NCBI GenBank assembly: GCA_037178675.1
Contig: JAYMGJ010000157.1
Span: forward strand, 410,316-474,315
Reading direction: 5' to 3'
Source: Scleroderma bovista
Lineage: Eukaryota; Basidiomycota; Agaricomycetes; Boletales; Sclerodermataceae
DNA length: 64,000 nt
The position numbers and the translations under genes were made by a program. The notes under the pieces were generated by a model. The model ran no database searches. It was given only the letters and a program-made list of their open reading frames with translations, and had not been told where the DNA came from. Of this stretch, positions 22,040-33,765 are shown one piece after another. The first letter of the stretch is position 1. Every line of letters starts with the position of its first letter.

Positions 22040-23630
22040 CTACTTCTGTACATCCAGGCCCAGCTTCTGCAGCAGTCTCCTTGCATGCTCACCCGTCCTC
22101 TCTGGCAAGTTCAGTTCGCGGCACGGCGGTCGAGACATCAGGTGTTGCACACTCGTCTTCACGTCTTTTCCTGAAAACCACATGTCCACATCCGTACACA
22201 CCAGCTATCTGCAACGCACCTTCATAGAGCACCTCATATATCTATGATTGATTAGTTCCACTGCGACATGGCGTGGCTCTACCACCCACCTCAGTCGCAA
22301 GGGCTGCAGTCACACCCATCTCGTCTATGATCTGCTTCAGGCCCTTTGCAGTCGTGACACCCTCCGCCACACTTCCAAGGGTTTTGATGATATCCTCGAG
22401 TGCCTCGCCTTTCCCAAGTCGATAGCCCACGGTGTAGTTCCGACTGGTCGATGAGCTGCACGTGAGGAACAGGTCACCCACACCAGCGAGACCCAAGAAT
22501 GTTAGTGGAGACGCGCCATACGTCGTCCCTATCTTCGTCATCTCTGCCAAACCACGTGTTATTAAGCCTAGAATTATTCAGCAACCCATAACCCTCTCTG
22601 CGAATTGGATCAACTAAACTCGCTCTCGTGTTGTTCTCATAGCCCAGACCATCAGCCATACCAGCCGCAATGGCATAGACATTCTTCAAGGCACCTGCTA
22701 ATTCTAGCCCAATCGGATCCCCTCCAGTGTAGCTAAAATTATGTTAGGGTGAGAGTGGACTATTCTGGCACGTCTTACCAGTGAAACCACGGCTGATGAA
22801 AGACCTCAGATGCTTTCTTAGCTTGGGATTCCGTCAAGGAGGCGACAGACACAGAAGTAGGTTGTCTGCGAATGACTAGACAAGAAAAAGTGAATCCCTC
22901 ATTGCAAAAGCATAGATCAGGGCACTGACTTTCTGTTGCAAACGATGGTCCAGACTGATCACCATGAACCATGCCGATCAAAGAGCAGATGCGAGACGAC
23001 CCACAATGAACGTTGCAGCGCGAGCAATTTCACTGCCACACGTATCCGCAATGATTTCAAGAGTAAGGGCTTGTGTTCCAGTTTCGATACCCTTGTTGAC
23101 AAAGATCATCAAGGGAAGTTTATCTCCGTTGAGATTGGGTTCAAGCTTTGTAAGGGTTTCTCTAGGTTCTGGAAGTGAACGCATGGTCAGGGTGACTAAT
23201 AGCATCGGCTTGCATACCTAAGTCCCTGAGTTGGTATCGAGAAGAGCACGACGTCCATCTGCTGTATCATATCTTTGCTTGGTATCTCGGGACCCACTCC
23301 GTGAATATTGGTGGAGAAAGCATGGTCCTTGAGGTAATCCGGGTTGCGGTGATGGAGATTGAAGTACTCCGCAAAGCCGGCCTTGCGAGACCAAAGGAAT
23401 ACTTCATGGTCACAATCGCCGAGGTGGTCTGCAAGGCAGCTTCCAAAGTTGCCTGCTCCAAGAACGAGGATACGTGATTTCGGTGTGGGACACGAAGACA
23501 TGAGCGAGACGCGATTGAGAAGTATCGAGGTCGAAATATAAGCAGTCGATTGGAGCGAAAAGGCCGAAGGAACGACTCTAACTTTGGGGAGGGCCAGACA
23601 GCGTCGTGTGACCAACACCCAATGCAGCAT
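22040..23630 (-). CDS. GPD1: NAD-dependent glycerol-3-phosphate dehydrogenase, possible dual targeting
   Basis: Reduces dihydroxyacetone phosphate to glycerol-3-phosphate for glycerol, redox balance and lipid synthesis. The Rossmann motif is [15 protein letters not shown], followed by [14 protein letters not shown]. Later exons carry [40 protein letters not shown] with the catalytic lysine, and [20 protein letters not shown] with [13 protein letters not shown]. The last exon follows a GTGCGT intron and encodes [13 protein letters not shown] with a stop at 22040-22042. Two starts are possible: ATG 23630 adds 43 residues with five basic and no acidic residues, like a mitochondrial presequence; ATG 23501 begins [11 protein letters not shown] just before the Rossmann fold. 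Middle splice sites were not all checked. Confidence 0.92.
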
Positions 23631-23846
23631 ACAGAAAGCAGGGTCAGTAGTGGTTGATGGGGAGAATACGACAATTCAAGTAACCCCAGCGTAGGCTCAT
23701 GACCGACGCAGGCCGCCGCGCACTTCCTTTTCGGGCACCGCTCGGCCGGAGCACTGGTGGATGGCAACTTGACTGACACGCACGCTTCCCAACGTATACC
23801 ACTAAGTAGCCTCCTTTTAATACATTCCACGCACACTCTCTCCTCC
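23631..23846. promoter_or_regulatory. 216-bp divergent promoter between GPD and SED5
   Basis: The two start codons face away from each other 216 bp apart, so the promoters share this segment. It contains CTCCTTTTAATACATT just upstream of SED5. No stress-response or other specific element can be called with confidence. Confidence 0.5.
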
Positions 23847-25146
23847 ATGGCGATACAGGACAGGACACTTGAATTCCGCACCTGCGTCGACTCCATTCGC
23901 AATAGGTCTGTCATCCAACCGCGCACAGCAGAGGCGAAACAACGTCTGCTCCAATCCCACGGAACAGCTAAGACCGACTTCTCGCGTATGGCATCTGCGA
24001 TTGCCAAGGACATCAGCGGTACCACCATTAAACTCGGAAAGCTGGCACAGCGCAAGTGTCCTCAATGTCACCCAACTGTTACACGACTGACCCTTCCCTT
24101 AGTGGCAAAACGCAAAACGCTGTTTGACGACCGGCCCGTAGAGATCAGCGTGCGTGTCATTCGGTACACTGTGGACCCGCTGCCTGAATCCTACTCTGCA
24201 GGAACTGACATTCATCATTAAACAAGATATTGCTAGCATCAACAGGCAGATCGCTGCCCTGCAATCCTTTGTGAAACAACGCAATGCACAAAGTAACGCT
24301 CGGTCGACAGAAGGAAAGCAAATCGACGAGCACAACCACAACGTCGTCATGATGCTCCAGAGTAAACTGGCCAACACTAGTATGACGTTCAAGGATGTGC
24401 TGGAAGTTCGAACCCAAGTAAGTGACTACTCATGGGAACGAAGCGTCCGGCTTATTTCCGCAGAACATGAAGGAGACAAAGGATCGGACAGAGCAATTCA
24501 TGCATTCCACGGCTGCAGCAGCGCACCAAACACCACAGAGTATGTCACTTCTCGCATTCTGACCTCTGGTTCTTACTGCGTCAGCAGATTCCGTCCTGTT
24601 GAATGGGCGGTATGACCCCATGGGTGATGGTAGCAGTCGTCCAAGCTCAAAAGGTAAAGGGAGAGCGCCTCAAAACGGAGACGTACTCGCCATGGACCTC
24701 GATTCGGCAGAGGGTGGTCTCGCCCAGAATGGTGGGGGTGCTTTCATGCAAATGCAGCTTGTAGAGCAGCAGGCGAGTACTATTTTTGCTTATCTTTGCA
24801 CTCATTTACCAGTCTGTAGGACTCGTATATCCAATCTCGTTCAACGGCAATCGAATCCATTGAGTCTACAATAGCGGAGTTGGGACAAATCTTTAATCAG
24901 TTGGCACATATGGTGGCCGAACAACGGGAAACGGTGCAGCGCATCGATGCAGATACTGTAGACATTGCCTCAAACGTGAGTGGCGCGCAGAGGGAACTAT
25001 TGAAGTACTACGCTAGTATATCAAGTAACCGTTGGCTGATGATCAAGGTTTTCGGTGTCTTGATAGTTTTCGTACGTGTCTCCTTCTGTCCGCCTTTGCC
25101 CCAGCTGACCACCTTGCAGTTCCTTGTATTTATTCTCGTTTCCTGA
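23847..25146 (+). CDS. SED5: Golgi Qa-SNARE syntaxin-5 homologue Sed5
   Basis: Sed5 is the cis-Golgi t-SNARE for ER-to-Golgi and intra-Golgi fusion. The N-terminus MAIQDRTLEFRTCVDSI is the Sly1-binding peptide plus start of the Habc bundle. Further exons give KRKTLFDDRPVEIS, ELTFIIKQDIASINRQIAAL and MLQSKLANTSMTFKDVLEVR. The SNARE helix is AIESIESTIAELGQIFNQLA with the zero-layer glutamine, then VQRIDADTVDIASNV. The tail anchor is split by a last intron (WLMIKVFGVLIVF plus FLVFILVS) and ends at TGA 25144-25146. At least six introns. Divergent from GPD and convergent with the NOP6-like gene. No defect seen. Confidence 0.94.
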
Positions 25147-25215
25147 CATGGACCTATACTTTGCATATTCCCACTATTACTATCACCTGGGCATAATCAG
25201 GGGACTCTCGTTAGA

Positions 25216-26335
25216 TTAGCCGACCGGTATGGAATTGACACCCGTCCCCAGATCCTTTGGCTTGCGTGCTTTACCCCGCTTAGCATGCTTTTTACCACCG
25301 CGGCGTACTTCAGTCTCTTCCGCCTGGCCTACACTCCACGTTCGTTTCTTGTCGTGGACTTGTTCAGCACCTGATGTCACAGAGAAACGGCGAGCACCGT
25401 CAATCTGTTGGCCGGACGCCGTCTCTGAGGAAGCCCTTTTCACACGTTTTCGCTTCAATAGTTGTCAGCATTTCAGCCCTCGATCATGCCGATGACCCTC
25501 ACTCGTTGGCCTTCTAACTGTTTGTTTCGCTCTTTGACCTTCTTGAGACGGGCGTCTCCCTTGCCCCCTCCTCCTGCTGTCAGTTCTACGTTGATCGTAC
25601 GGCCATCGAGTTGAGAGTGGTGTAGCTTGAGAGCTTGTTGTAGTGCCTGTCGGTTTTGAAACTCGAGGAAAGCGCAGCCTTTTGACTTGGTAACTAGTTT
25701 TGTTGTTGGTGACTTGTTCGTCGATGGTTTGGGTGTAAGTAGTCGTACAGTGGGTGGGGTATCTTGCCTGATATCAGAAGGGCCTTTCCTGGCAACCAAA
25801 CCGAGGTCCAAACGTACCACATGCAGAGAAATGAGCTTCAATAGCTTCTACCGTCGTTGTATATTTAATATTACCTGGAACACAGTAAGGGAAAATGGAC
25901 CACAGACAGCGACTCGAGGATCGCACCAAGGAAAAGAATGAACCGCCGTTTCGATACTTCTGACTGCTTTTCGCCCTCCCCGTCTACAACATCGACGACA
26001 GAACCCCCACCAGACCCCCTCCGCCGCTTGGGTTTTGGGTGTTCGTCTGGTCCTTGCGTTTCTTCACGAGTTTCCCTCTTTCTTTTCTTTGACCCCACCA
26101 ACCCCCTCTCCTCTTTGGACTTTCCTGCGCTGTCGCCCCCCAAAGCCCTTGTACTCGCTTCATCGTCTTCTTCACCTTGCGCACCGCCAACCCCGCTCTC
26201 AGCATCAACTTGATGTTCGAGAATAGGGACATCGTTTTCCTGTTCCGTGTTCAGCGTCCTCTTGCTTTTTCCCTTGCGGTCGCGGAAGGCGATGGCTTTC
26301 TTTGCGCGCTTCGTGAGGTTGGGCATGGATGGCAT
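25216..26335 (-). CDS. NOP6: NOP6-like RRM protein (40S ribosome biogenesis)
   Basis: The lysine-rich N-terminus (MPSMPNLTKRAKKAIAFRDR) leads through an acidic and basic linker to one RRM. RNP2 is RFILFLG, joined over an intron to NIKYTTTVEAIEAHFSAC. A second intron precedes DTPPTVRLLTPKPSTNKSPT, and RNP1 is KSKGCAFLEFQNRQALQQAL. The domain ends LDGRTINVELTAGGGGK. After KERNKQLEGQR a last intron leads to a basic tail (GGKKHAKRGKARKPKDLG). Yeast Nop6 has this layout and helps early 40S assembly in the nucleolus. The join at RNP2 was checked for phase. Assignment to NOP6 rather than another small RRM protein is by motif. Confidence 0.8.
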
Positions 26336-26591
26336 TTAAACCAGGGTCGGTATTACTACGTAGCCGAAGAAAGGCGCCTCGTGTCTACTGTAGGGTATAC
26401 CACACGTGACCAATCTGACTCCAAGGAGACCGTGTGGGTATTCACTAACCACGGGACAGCGCGTAGTATCCCATCATGCCCGTCGCAGGGCGTCTGAAAG
26501 CCTATACTGGCCCATCGGGTCACTTGAGTCGCAAGTGCTTGTCCGCACAAAGCCACAGGAACCCACGAGGGAGAGAGCTGTCCGCTTACAG
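26336..26591. promoter_or_regulatory. Promoter region of the NOP6-like gene
   Basis: About 255 bp lie between the ATG of the NOP6-like gene and the stop of the next gene on the same strand. It must contain the promoter of the NOP6-like gene and the upstream gene's 3' UTR. No coding frame of note. Confidence 0.4.
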
Positions 26592-28081
26592 CTAGCTGAG
26601 GGTAAGACCATTGACACCCTCGTTGGCACCTTCAATGTCTCTTTCCTCCCCATCTGTTCCTCGCCTGTTCCTGGGAATCGGGCGGAGAATCGGACTCGAA
26701 AGACCCAATGTTGGCCGTAGAATTGGGCTAGATGAGAGGCTCATCGACCCAAGTCCTACCTGACGGGAAGTTGGGTAGTTTTGGAACGAGTAGTTGGCAA
26801 CCGTGGGAGATGAGGTTGCAGAACCGCTGTTTGAGACCGGAATGGCAAGAGGGATGGGAAGTGAGGGTCTCCCATTCGGTGTGCGAGGGTAAGACAGAGA
26901 AGGGTGTGTTTCCCGGAGGTAAGATATCGACGGTGATACCGCTCTGCGTTTCGCGGAAGTGGGATATGGGTCATAACGATCGTCGCCTGAACATGATTCG
27001 TGGTTACAAAATGAAATAGAGGGAAGCATACTATATACCCACATTTCCGTTTGTTAGACCGAACAACAGCACTGGCCGTAGGTGGCGGCGTGTATCGCCA
27101 TTGGACCAAAGCAGGCGCAGAGGTGATAGATGGCGAAGTCAAAGGCTGGTAACAGCAATCATTACTAGGGGCCCAGATAGCGATAGCAATACATACTCCG
27201 TCCACATCCATGGCCACCACCATGGGACTCCCCGTACTAGTATCGTCTCCGCTCATGCTAGGTGCAGGTGTATACGACTTAGTCGTAGCTGGCTCACTGG
27301 GGGGGTCAAATGCGAAGATGGCATCCACGTCGTCGTCACTTGGGGTGTCCTCTCGCTGGAAATCTTCATCGACTGCTTCCTCCGGATAGCGACCTTTGTT
27401 TGGGGGTCCACGAGGTGTGCGAGGTTGAATTGGAAGTCCGGAACATGAGGCTATTAGACGTTGAAATGCAGCCTCTGACTTGACCTCGTCGTCATCGGGT
27501 CGGGTTGCATCAGCTAGGATGTCGAGGATACGAGCAGGCTTGAGCTGGGGCCACATAGTAGGTCCTCAGCTTATTTCGTCTCCCGTTCCTGTGCACGCAC
27601 TCACTGGGTAAGATGGGCGCCTGGAGCTGACCACAGCGGGACTGTAAAGTGGCTCTGGTGCCAAGACGCCAATGTTCCGATTTGGCGGGGTCGACGGTGT
27701 CAAGGTGTCTTTATTACTGCCCTCGTCCTGTATCTGTTCGGTCTTTTTGGCGGGCGGCACTACGATAGGAGGCGTCGGGTGTCCCGAGCTGCTCGATGGG
27801 GAACTTTCTGTGCACATCCGTTCGCGGTCACTTTCTGATTCTTCACCGTTGCTACTTCGATGCCTCCCTATGGGTATTGTGAACGAAATAGCGAGTGGGC
27901 TGTGTGTGCACTTGTCCGTGTAGAACGCAGAAGGCCTTGGGAGGAGCGATGAGCGTCGAAAGCGTAGAAACAGCGGATTGGTTGATGTGTCGTCTTGGAA
28001 TGAGGCACTGGCTGGGCCCGATGGTAAAGCAAACTCTTGTGACGACGAAGGAAAGGATAGACGGCGTGGTGATTGTGACAT
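26592..28081 (-). CDS. Unrecognised Ser/Pro-rich, probably nuclear protein
   Basis: Starts MSQSPRRLSFPSSSQEFALP at 28081. The first intron follows RRPSYP (donor GTGAGTGCG) and joins in phase to LKPARILDILADATRP, a short helical segment. Then comes an acidic stretch (DTPSDDDVDAIFAFDPPSEP). The next exons give PLTSPSITSAPALVQW, NKRK and RYDPYPTSAKRRAVSPSISY, with a basic SP-rich patch like a nuclear signal or CDK site. The tail repeats SSPILRPTLGLSSPILRP. The overall pattern (SP/TP sites, short helix, basic patch) would suit a cell-cycle or transcription regulator, but that is inference; I recognise no family. Exon joins after MDVDG were not fully checked. Confidence 0.6.
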
Positions 28082-28273
28082 GGCGGCTGTATCAATTCAA
28101 GGGGGTGCTTTGCTCCCTCGAGCCTCCCGAGCCTCCGTTGTCCAATGCATCCGTTACAGTACTTGATGACTACCAAGTATAGCTGATCGGAAACCTCCGA
28201 TCGCAAGATTCAACCAGTTCATACATATTCACAATATGTTCATAGTATGCAGATACCAAGGTATTTACATATA

Positions 28274-29032
28274 TTACAAGGAGGAGCAGAGCTTGAGGGA
28301 AGTATAGGCCGACGCGCCCAAGAGACCTGAAAGGAACGTTTGAATAGTAATGGGTGCAGGACGTCACGACGACTTACCGATCGACGCTATGTCGCCGATC
28401 CAAGAACCTGGGAGACGCTGTCAAGGGTAGATAAAATTTAGAATACTGGGGGGCAGGAACTACAGCAATACTTCATACCCTGTCGGGGTTGCCTGAACTG
28501 TATCCCAAGGTGTAAATGATGCGTCCAACGACAAAGCCGCCTCCCAGAGCAGCAGCAACGCAGGGATACTTCAGTCCAGTAACGATCGTCCTGTCCAGCG
28601 ACGTTAAGCCAAAAAATGCATTCTTACTTCTTTTGTGCTCACCCCAGAATGAAGATGGGTGCGGATTCCAGGGTATTTTGATGAGCACCTGAAGCACCAC
28701 GTCAGCAAGTCATATAGTGCACCCCTACCCCGACTAACGTTGGGTACAGTTGAATTGCAGTGCTGCTGGGTTGCTCGTGCACTCTGCTTGTTCAGCATAC
28801 ACTGTACCGGGGAAGTTAGGAAGTTTCCTCGACGCCAGAAGGATGTTTACTGACTCTGAGGGTACTTAATGCCTGCGCGTTTACGAGCCATGCCCACAAG
28901 AATCGCCTGCCATGACAACACCCAGGCCAAGGAGACCAGAGGTACTGTGACATATTCAAATCTTATACCCATATATTAGCTGACGGTGACTACACAGAAC
29001 GAGACATACCCCTCGGGAAGTGTGATAGACAT
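28274..29032 (-). CDS. MGST3: Microsomal glutathione S-transferase 3-like MAPEG protein
   Basis: MAPEG enzymes are four-helix membrane proteins that conjugate or reduce lipid substrates with glutathione in ER or outer mitochondrial membranes. Six short exons reconstruct in phase. MSITLPEG joins FEYVTVPLVSLAWVLSWQ, then ARKRAGIKYPQ joins MYAEQAECTSNPAALQFNC. Next are TQRAHQNTLESAPIFILG and TIVTGLKYPCVAAALGGG, with VVGRIIYTLGYSSGNPDR. The ending is GDIASIGLLGASAYTSLKLC with TAA at 28276-28274. The FNCxQRAHQNTLE and GRxxYxxGY motifs are diagnostic of the MGST3/LTC4S branch. Length is about 145 residues, the family norm. The last two splice sites are my best fit. Confidence 0.9.
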
Positions 29033-30049
29033 GTTGCAACGAATATCGGATGAAATGTTTGAGTGGTTCGAACAAGATTTAAGTATCCAAGCGTTCTGCT
29101 GTGCAGCAAGGACACGTCACCGTCTTCCAGCTGTGCATTACAGAACCTCGAAGGAGGGAGACGGCACCATCATAGCCTTACGGGCAACCCAAGCGCCGAA
29201 TATGCCCGCACACACCGAGAAGTCGCCTAATACGGATCGAGTGCAGTGTTGTGACCCGCAACGCTCACGCTGAAACGATCAGCTGCGGACGGCCAAACAG
29301 AAGGCTAAGCTTAGGGCCCCAAGCTAAGCCTCCGAAACGTGATGTCGTCGTTGGATTCGAGATGGGCGAATTCGAAGACGCATGAGTGAAGAACCAATAG
29401 ATACTGGCCAGGGGGAGGATGGTTTGAGGACACACAGCTACACGACTTTCATGGCCCATCATAACATACCCTGCGCTTCTGACATGAATGCCTGCCATAA
29501 CAGCCACCAGAACCCTTAAAGCCTACATTCCTGGCTCACATCCTGGGGAAAGATGGAATCATTGAACCCAAAGTGACGCCATTCGATGAATGTCACTGCA
29601 TCGTGGCGGGCACTCAGGCCCAGTGAGAAATGGACATATGCGTAGTCATGGACACGTATGTATACCTATGGCATAGACGGGCATACACTCGCGTACAAAA
29701 TGGGTTGCCTCATAAGTGTTTTGAATACATGTTTGATACCCAAAATTACTTGGATGTATGCCTTGCTATTCTGTAGGATTTCCATATATCTACATACGAC
29801 AGAGTGTCCTTTGAATTGCTCGTCCGGTTCTTATGCCAATTCATTCCAGATTATACAAAACTTATGCTTTGTGTGATTGCAGCGCGGTATGCCTACATAT
29901 GCACAAATAGACATTATGATTGCCCACCCACCCACCTCGCGCCACCACCACCGCCTGCTAGCCTACAATCCCGCTCCCTCCACTGATAGACACGATCCCA
30001 GACGTTCGAACAATGATCCCATGCCTTTTGGAACGACACGATGAAGCGC
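29033..30049. other. Gene-poor kilobase with a GC-rich palindrome
   Basis: No frame shows a domain or coherent splicing. An imperfect palindrome at about 29301-29329 (GGCTAAGCTTAGGG then CCCCAAGCTAAGCC) could form a hairpin. The stretch 29640-29900 is AT-rich. This marks the change from the compact housekeeping block to transposon-rich DNA. Confidence 0.45.
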
Positions 30050-32391
30050 CTAATGCATAGGCAGGCCCGAAAACTTCGCAACAACGTCCGCTGTCCCGTT
30101 GATCCATACGCCAGTAGCGACCTAGAAATTTGTTAGGAAGACAATAGTTTAGCGGATAAAACTCACCAGGATCTTTGTTTCCTCCTTGTATTTCTGTGTC
30201 CGATTACTAGTTAAGAACGAGCCAAGGAAATAACTTAATATATGTACTCCTTTTGCCTCTGCAGACAATGCCTCGAAATACGTGTTGAATTCTTCAAGCG
30301 AACTGCCAATTTGGCGTTGATAACGATGCATACAAAGTGTCCTGATAGAGTAGACCAGTTAGCAAGTTTCTGTGTTGATTGTGGCACTTACCTCGCGCTC
30401 TTGTTTGATGGTGGACGCCACGCCTTCTTCTTCTCGGGTCCGTTGGGTGCCGTCTGTGTGGGTGGTCCAGCTGGTGTCTCTGCTGGTGACCTTGAAGATT
30501 GTCCAGGTACTGCCTGTGCCGCTGATTGCGATGTGCTCGCATTCACTAGAGTGGTGTTATCAATGGACTCATTGATCTCACACACTCGCCTGTGTGGTCT
30601 AAAGGTGCTCCAGTGTTCGCTTGATCAATTTGAGACGGTTCCTTAAAGCAATTGTCTTGAACAGTGCTTGGAGTTGTGGTACTCGAGATCGCGGCATCAA
30701 CAGGAGGCTTCATGTGCATGGAAAGCCTGCAACTCAAAGGTTAGAAGGTGGCGTATAAAGGTACATTTACTCACAGTGGGTTCCTGACCACAGGAGGAGC
30801 GATGGGAGCCACCATGTTACCGCTTTCAACTACATCCGACCCAGTGACATCAGGCATGGTAGACCTACAACACCAAAGTCAGTAAGTGAATGTGAACACA
30901 TGTTGACTCACGATGGGTTCTTGATGTTGTCGTTAGAGATGGCGGCCCCTTTGACCAAGTTTGATGAGGCATTGGACATAGTAGACTCGGCTAGAAACAA
31001 GATCATTAGTATTGTAATTATTCCTTACATATCTTCTCGCCTGGTGCGCGAGCATCAGCGTCAGCGCCAGTGCACATATCGCCCACCGTGCCAGAGAAGT
31101 CATAAATCTGTCCAAAGTCGTCAGCCTCAGGAGGGGCGTAATGTAATGAAGGGATAGATGGCGTATGTGTCCCAGATACGGATTGGATGCTGGAGGAGCT
31201 TGCAGAGGAGGCGCTGATTGATGTGGGTATTTGAGTGTTGGAGTCATTGATGTTGCTGTTGCCGTCATCTGGAGATGGCGAGGGACTGAGGCGTGCACGT
31301 TTGGACTTCGGCAAGTCTACAGAATCGACGCTTTCCTTCTTCACCTTGCACTTACCAGAACTGGACACCTTATCATCTGCCCTGTTAGTAAACCAAGTCT
31401 GCTTGAAAGAGCCATAATTCTTTTTGCCGAGCATATCACTCTTCCACAAGTCTTCGCCCAAGTTGAGCTCTGGGCATGCTCTTGTGACCTCATCACGGAA
31501 GTTCCACTTGGCACTGGCAGACATTGATGTCCACGTAGTATCCGAGTCAATAAACTTGCGCTTGCGAAGTTCATGCCAGAGATCTCGTGCGGTCTGAAGG
31601 ATATCGCCTATCTGCTTACTAGGAAGAGGTTTGCCGTCGTCATCTTCCAGGAACGACGTGTATTGGCTGGATTGTTGCCCTTCTGCAGTTGTTGCTCGCC
31701 AGGTCTTCCACTCCGTCTCCGTCCAAAAGCGAACCTTGAGATAGTTGGCGCGGTCAAGCTGAGGAGGGGGATTACTCTTCAAGAGAGAGCTGGTGACATC
31801 CATGGGCAAAGGGTGTAGTGCAACACCAATCGGACCATCCGCTGCAGAAACGACAGAGTCGGATTTCTGTACTGCTAGCTGTGAAACAAGGGTATTATAT
31901 GCATTTCTATGATAGAAGTAGTGTCAGTAACCTAAATGACCACGATCAACTTACTGAATAGCAGAGCGTTCTGCTCTGAGCGAGGTATTTTCAACTTGGA
32001 GCTTGTTGACAGTATCTTGAAGGTACTGAATACGTTGTATATGCTGCATATATGCGCAGGAAATCAGCGGGTTGCAACGCAAATGGACCAAAGACTTACC
32101 AATTGTTCTGGAATGTTTTGGCCGAAATTATTGTTGTGCATCTGTGGGAGAGGTGATAAGATCAACATGGAAGTGTGCGTAAACACTTCCATTGTATTGT
32201 TGCTCTTGTATTATCTGCGAATTACCGCCCCAGGCTGGGATAGGGGGCGTAGGCACAGGAAATTGTGCATTGCCACCTCCATAGAAATTACCAGCAGGAC
32301 TGTTGTAAGAGTCTGAGGTATTGTTGGAGTTATAGTTGGAGGGATTCTGGACATCTGGAAGAGGCGAGAAGGAGAGGGGACCAGACGACAT
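30050..32391 (-). CDS. Unrecognised multi-exon protein with leucine-zipper-like helix
   Basis: Starts MSSGPLSFSPLPDVQNPSNY at 32391 (Asn/Ser/Gly-rich). After two introns comes a heptad-like helix (QRIQYLQDTVNKLQVENTSL) with Leu/Ile spacing of a coiled coil. The main exon (about 31809-31022) has a folded-looking domain: VRFWTETEWKTWR, DILQTARDLWHELRKRKF, TTWTSMSASAKWNFRDE, ACPELNLGEDLWKSD and GSFKQTWFTN. A basic PKSKRARLSPSPSP patch follows. Four more small exons run to a C-terminus HRYQRQIGSSLEEFNTYFEA and ATGVWINGTADVVAKFSG, ending at TAG 30052-30050. I believe similar proteins recur in mushroom genomes but cannot name a function; a DNA-binding role is a guess. Small 3' exon borders are approximate. 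Confidence 0.6.
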
Positions 32392-32492
32392 GGTGGAGAA
32401 GGGAAAGATGATGTTTGTCACTGTTTGTTGCTTGAGCCCGCAATTTCTCTAAGTCCCAAACAAGGCCGCATACTACATACTTCGATGCGACC

Positions 32493-33263
32493 ATGTCTGA
32501 CGCAACAAACACCACCGTCAAAGTAATCGAAAATGTCATCATACTCGAGGTGGAGAACATCCTGAAAGGTTGGCCTACGTACGTTATCAAATTTACACCA
32601 GAAAGCATGCATCCCCACGTACGTATTTCTACACATATTGCTACTCATCATCTCATGCTAGTGTTACAGAAAATCATTCTGCGTTTGCAGAAACCATCCA
32701 ATTGTATCACCCTTGGACCAGAAGATGATGACAGCGAGTTTGTCTCGCGTCCAAGCGAGTATGGTAAGTCTCATCGCACATATATGCGCCTCTTTTTGAG
32801 TCTAGGTCCAGAAGTCTTAATGCAAAACTGTGACGCGAATATCATGGTGTCCGAGCCACAGTAAGCTTCATTCTAGCTATGTTCCACAACTAATCTTCAT
32901 AGATCCAATGGCCTGACTCGGCCATATGAAAGTGAGTCAGAGGAATCCTCTGATGATGGAGACGACGAGATGTCTCCCGGCGAAACCCCCCCCCCAATCA
33001 CCATCACTGCGACTCCAGTCCATTTCGCTGGCCTTCCAAAGGAACAGCCTCTCCCTGTCAAGCGCAAGATTTTCGACGAATCTTGGCCCCCCCACCGACC
33101 AGTGCGACCAGCCGCCTATCGCAAGATCTCCGCAACGAGTTCAATCGCTTCATATGTTGGGTTCAAGACATTTCCAGCAGCGCTGAAGGCTGTTACTGAT
33201 GGTACCGATAGTGGTCTGGGTGAGGAGAAGGTTCACAGGGATGAAGCTGTGGAAAAGAAATAG
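32493..33263 (+). CDS. Unrecognised small protein, divergent partner of the 30-32 kb gene
   Basis: Four exons from ATG 32493. They encode MSDATNTTVKVIENVIILEV; KIILRLQKPSNCITLGPEDD with DSEFVSRPSEY; PEVLMQNCDANIMVSEPQ; and a last exon with an acidic run (ESESEESSDDGDDEMSPGE) and WPPHRPVRPAAYRKISATSS. It ends EEKVHRDEAVEKK. Introns are GTACGT-, GTAAGT- and GTAAGC-type, 42-52 nt. Only about 100 bp separate its ATG from the divergent neighbour's ATG, so they may be co-expressed. No known domain. The pair lies next to transposons and might be a mobile or lineage-specific family. Confidence 0.55.
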
Positions 33264-33760
33264 AGTATTTCTGGTTCATGTTTCATGGACTCGGTGCATT
33301 AATGTTGTGTGTACCACCACTGTTTGCAAAGGAATTGTCTGTATTGAGTGTAATAGTGATGATAAAAGTGCTAATCCTCCTCGTTCTCTGAACCAAAACG
33401 CACGATGTCCATGCCTGTTTTCTCAGCTAAAAAGTACCTATCCTCTGCTACTCCATGAATGACAGGGCAATGCGGAATCATGGCAACAACCGATCAAATG
33501 TCCATGATCCTGACCATCTGCAAACTCTCCTCACCAAGCTTCGTGCACAAAGCCAAGACGCCATACGACCGCTCAAGTAAGTGAGGGTGGGGGTTAGAAT
33601 ACAGCGTGACAAGAGCGACATCAACAAATTGCAGGCGATCTTGGGCATTCCGTTCTTCATTTGCATCGTGCCAGTCATCTACTTCCCTAGCAAGCCTTGT
33701 AAAGTAGCGCACTTCCGCAATCCGGTCTCCACCATTAAAAGAGATCTGAATTGTGTCACA

Positions 33761-33765
33761 GATCA
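33761..33765. repeat. Target-site duplication (left)
   Basis: GATCA directly before the TG of the left LTR; identical to 40103-40107 after the right LTR. A 5-bp duplication is normal for Ty3/gypsy integrases. Confidence 0.92.

Noticed and set aside
23267..24055. 262-codon minus-strand frame over GPD and SED5
   Set aside because: It overlaps two firmly identified genes in other frames and has no recognisable motif.
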